From Treponema sp. (GTDB lineage Bacteria > Spirochaetota > Spirochaetia > Treponematales > Treponemataceae), in assembly GCA_016292805.1 (NCBI GenBank), contig JAEDFM010000068.1, positions 1-6,164 of the forward strand: a stretch of DNA of 6,164 nt, read 5' to 3'. Shown here piece after piece: positions 5,105-6,164 of the stretch. The notes under the pieces were generated by a model. The model was not told where the DNA came from, did no database searches, and saw nothing but the letters and a program-made list of their open reading frames with translations. Every line of letters begins with the position of its first letter. Position 1 is the first letter of the stretch. The position numbers and the translations under genes were made by a program.

Positions 5105-6112
5105 GTGAGTACAGTACATATTAATCTTGGTGAAAATTCATACGACGTAATTGTTGAAGGGGGAGTGTTCCAGCGGGCAGAAAAAGAACTTAATCTTAAT
5201 CGTCGTGTTCTTATTGTAAGTGACTCTGGTGTTCCAACAGAATATGCACAGGCTTTGGCTGCAAAATGTAAAACTCCTGTAATTAAGGTTTTCCCAGATG
5301 GAGAAGATCATAAAAACCTTGCAACAATGGAAATGCTTTTCCACGCTATGCTTGATAACGGCTTTACCCGCAAGGATTGTGTTGTAGCGGTTGGTGGTGG
5401 AGTTGTTGGAGACTTAGCTGGCTTTACAGCTTCTGCTTATATGCGTGGTATTGATTTTTACAACATCCCAACTACTGTACTTTCTTCTGTAGATTCTTCA
5501 GTTGGTGGCAAAACAGCTGTAAACTTTGGAAATGTTAAAAACAGTATTGGTGCATTCTGGCAGCCAAAAAAAGTTTTAATTGATGTAGATTTACTCAAAA
5601 CTCTTCCTCAGCGTCAGATTTCTAATGGTCTTTCTGAAGCACTTAAAATGTCTATGACTTTTGATAAGGAACTTTTTGATTTATTTAAAAATGGAAATCC
5701 TTTTGAAAATATAGAAGAAATTATTTACCGTTCAGTTCAGCTTAAAGCAGATGTTGTAGAAAAGGACGAAAAAGAAGCTGGACTTCGCAAGGTTTTGAAC
5801 TTTGGACACACTATTGCCCATGGTGTTGAAATTTTATCGGAAGGGGTACTTTACCATGGCGAATGTGTAGCTATGGGAATGATTTGTATGTGTGCTCCAG
5901 AAGTAAAAGCCCAGCTTATTCCAATTCTTGAAAAACTGAGTCTTCCAATAAAAACAACTTTTGATGATGACAAAGTATGCGAAGCAATTGGTCACGATAA
6001 AAAGGCTGCCGGTGCAACAATTTCTACAATTTATGTTCCAGAAATCGGTAAATTTGAAATGCGTGATTTGACTGTGGCTCAGATTAGAGAATTGCTGCCA
6101 ATGATTAAATAG
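5105..6112 (+). CDS. aroB: 3-dehydroquinate synthase
   Basis: A 335-aa cytosolic, NAD- and metal-dependent enzyme that cyclises DAHP to 3-dehydroquinate, step two of the shikimate pathway. Motifs are in canonical order: PDGEDHKNL (64-72), the glycine-rich NAD site GGGVVGDLAGF (97-107), TTVLSSVDSSVGGKTAVN (123-140), SIGAFWQP (147-154), SEALK (177-181), DEKEAGLRKVLNFGHTIAHG (221-240) and YHGECVAMGM (250-259). The three metal ligands expected from the Aspergillus enzyme are E178, H235 and H251, with the same H-to-H spacing of 16. The HDKK near the C-terminus (297-300) is also typical. It is slightly short for the family but complete. The start is GTG with GGAG (5095-5098) 6 nt upstream. It follows pheA by 94 nt with no terminator or obvious promoter between, so co-transcription from the attenuated pheA promoter is likely. 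Confidence 0.96.
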   Translation: MSTVHINLGENSYDVIVEGGVFQRAEKELNLNRRVLIVSDSGVPTEYAQALAAKCKTPVIKVFPDGEDHKNLATMEMLFHAMLDNGFTRKDCVVAVGGGVVGDLAGFTASAYMRGIDFYNIPTTVLSSVDSSVGGKTAVNFGNVKNSIGAFWQPKKVLIDVDLLKTLPQRQISNGLSEALKMSMTFDKELFDLFKNGNPFENIEEIIYRSVQLKADVVEKDEKEAGLRKVLNFGHTIAHGVEILSEGVLYHGECVAMGMICMCAPEVKAQLIPILEKLSLPIKTTFDDDKVCEAIGHDKKAAGATISTIYVPEIGKFEMRDLTVAQIRELLPMIK

Positions 6113-6150
6113 CTTGCCACGGCGACCTGAGGTTGTCTTGCAATGACAAA
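6113..6150. repeat. possible dispersed palindromic repeat downstream of aroB
   Basis: Immediately after the aroB stop, TTGC (6114-6117)/GCAA (6140-6143) and CGACC/GGTTG (6123-6127/6131-6135) can form a stem with an internal loop, and the block ends in GCAATGACA. The opening TTGCCACG and closing GCAATGAC recall the widespread bacterial intergenic repeat framed by such words. The assignment is from memory of that motif, not a search. There is no T-tract, so it is not called a terminator. Confidence 0.35.
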
Positions 6151-6164
6151 GATTTTACGAACCA

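Noticed and set aside
5138..5344. 68-aa minus-strand ORF
   Set aside because: It is antisense inside aroB, which has all catalytic motifs in the other strand.
1..6164. CRISPR array, insertion sequence, toxin-antitoxin or phage genes
   Set aside because: No spaced direct repeats of CRISPR length, no transposase or integrase frames, and no paired small ORFs of that type are visible on either strand.

Overview
The window looks like chromosomal DNA of a low-GC Gram-negative bacterium, most likely a host-associated spirochaete of the Treponema type. This rests on AT-rich genes interrupted by short GC-rich intergenic islands, a signal-peptide-bearing DUF2147 protein, an outer-membrane beta-barrel ending in Phe, and a clostridial-style chorismate mutase/prephenate dehydratase beside aroB. 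The genus is an inference; no rRNA or marker gene is present.

Layout: 1-584 has no firm gene. It holds a GC-rich island (about 131-250), a 42-codon ORF or gene remnant (331-459), a terminator-like hairpin (469-501) and the promoter of the next gene. 585-1106 (+) encodes an exported DUF2147 protein. 1107-1368 is intergenic, with a second GC-rich island related to the first in inverted orientation and two hairpins. 1369-2076 (-) encodes a queuosine-precursor transporter (YhhQ/QPTR family), preceded by a structured leader whose 5' part (2152-2191, -) fits the architecture of a class I preQ1 riboswitch. 2273-2314 (-) is a strong intrinsic terminator for the gene upstream, 2354-3544 (-), a beta-barrel outer-membrane protein whose reading frame runs past its only possible start codon without a signal peptide or usual start. 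3692-3896 (+) is a complete transcription-attenuation control region: promoter, 20-codon leader peptide with a FYFYFYF run, candidate antiterminator, and a 14-bp terminator with a T-tract. It leads into pheA (3916-5010) and aroB (5105-6112), which lie on the same strand and are separated by a short heptamer tandem repeat.

How the genes work together: AroB makes 3-dehydroquinate at the head of the shikimate pathway, and PheA converts chorismate to prephenate and then phenylpyruvate. A leader peptide rich in both Phe and Tyr codons would couple transcription of the pair to charged tRNA-Phe and tRNA-Tyr. Across the divergent region, the queuosine-precursor transporter appears to be regulated by the queuosine precursor preQ1. 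Two independent cis-acting RNA regulators of different mechanism therefore lie within 1.8 kb; these are the most notable content of the window. Neither has been tested here by folding software or database search.
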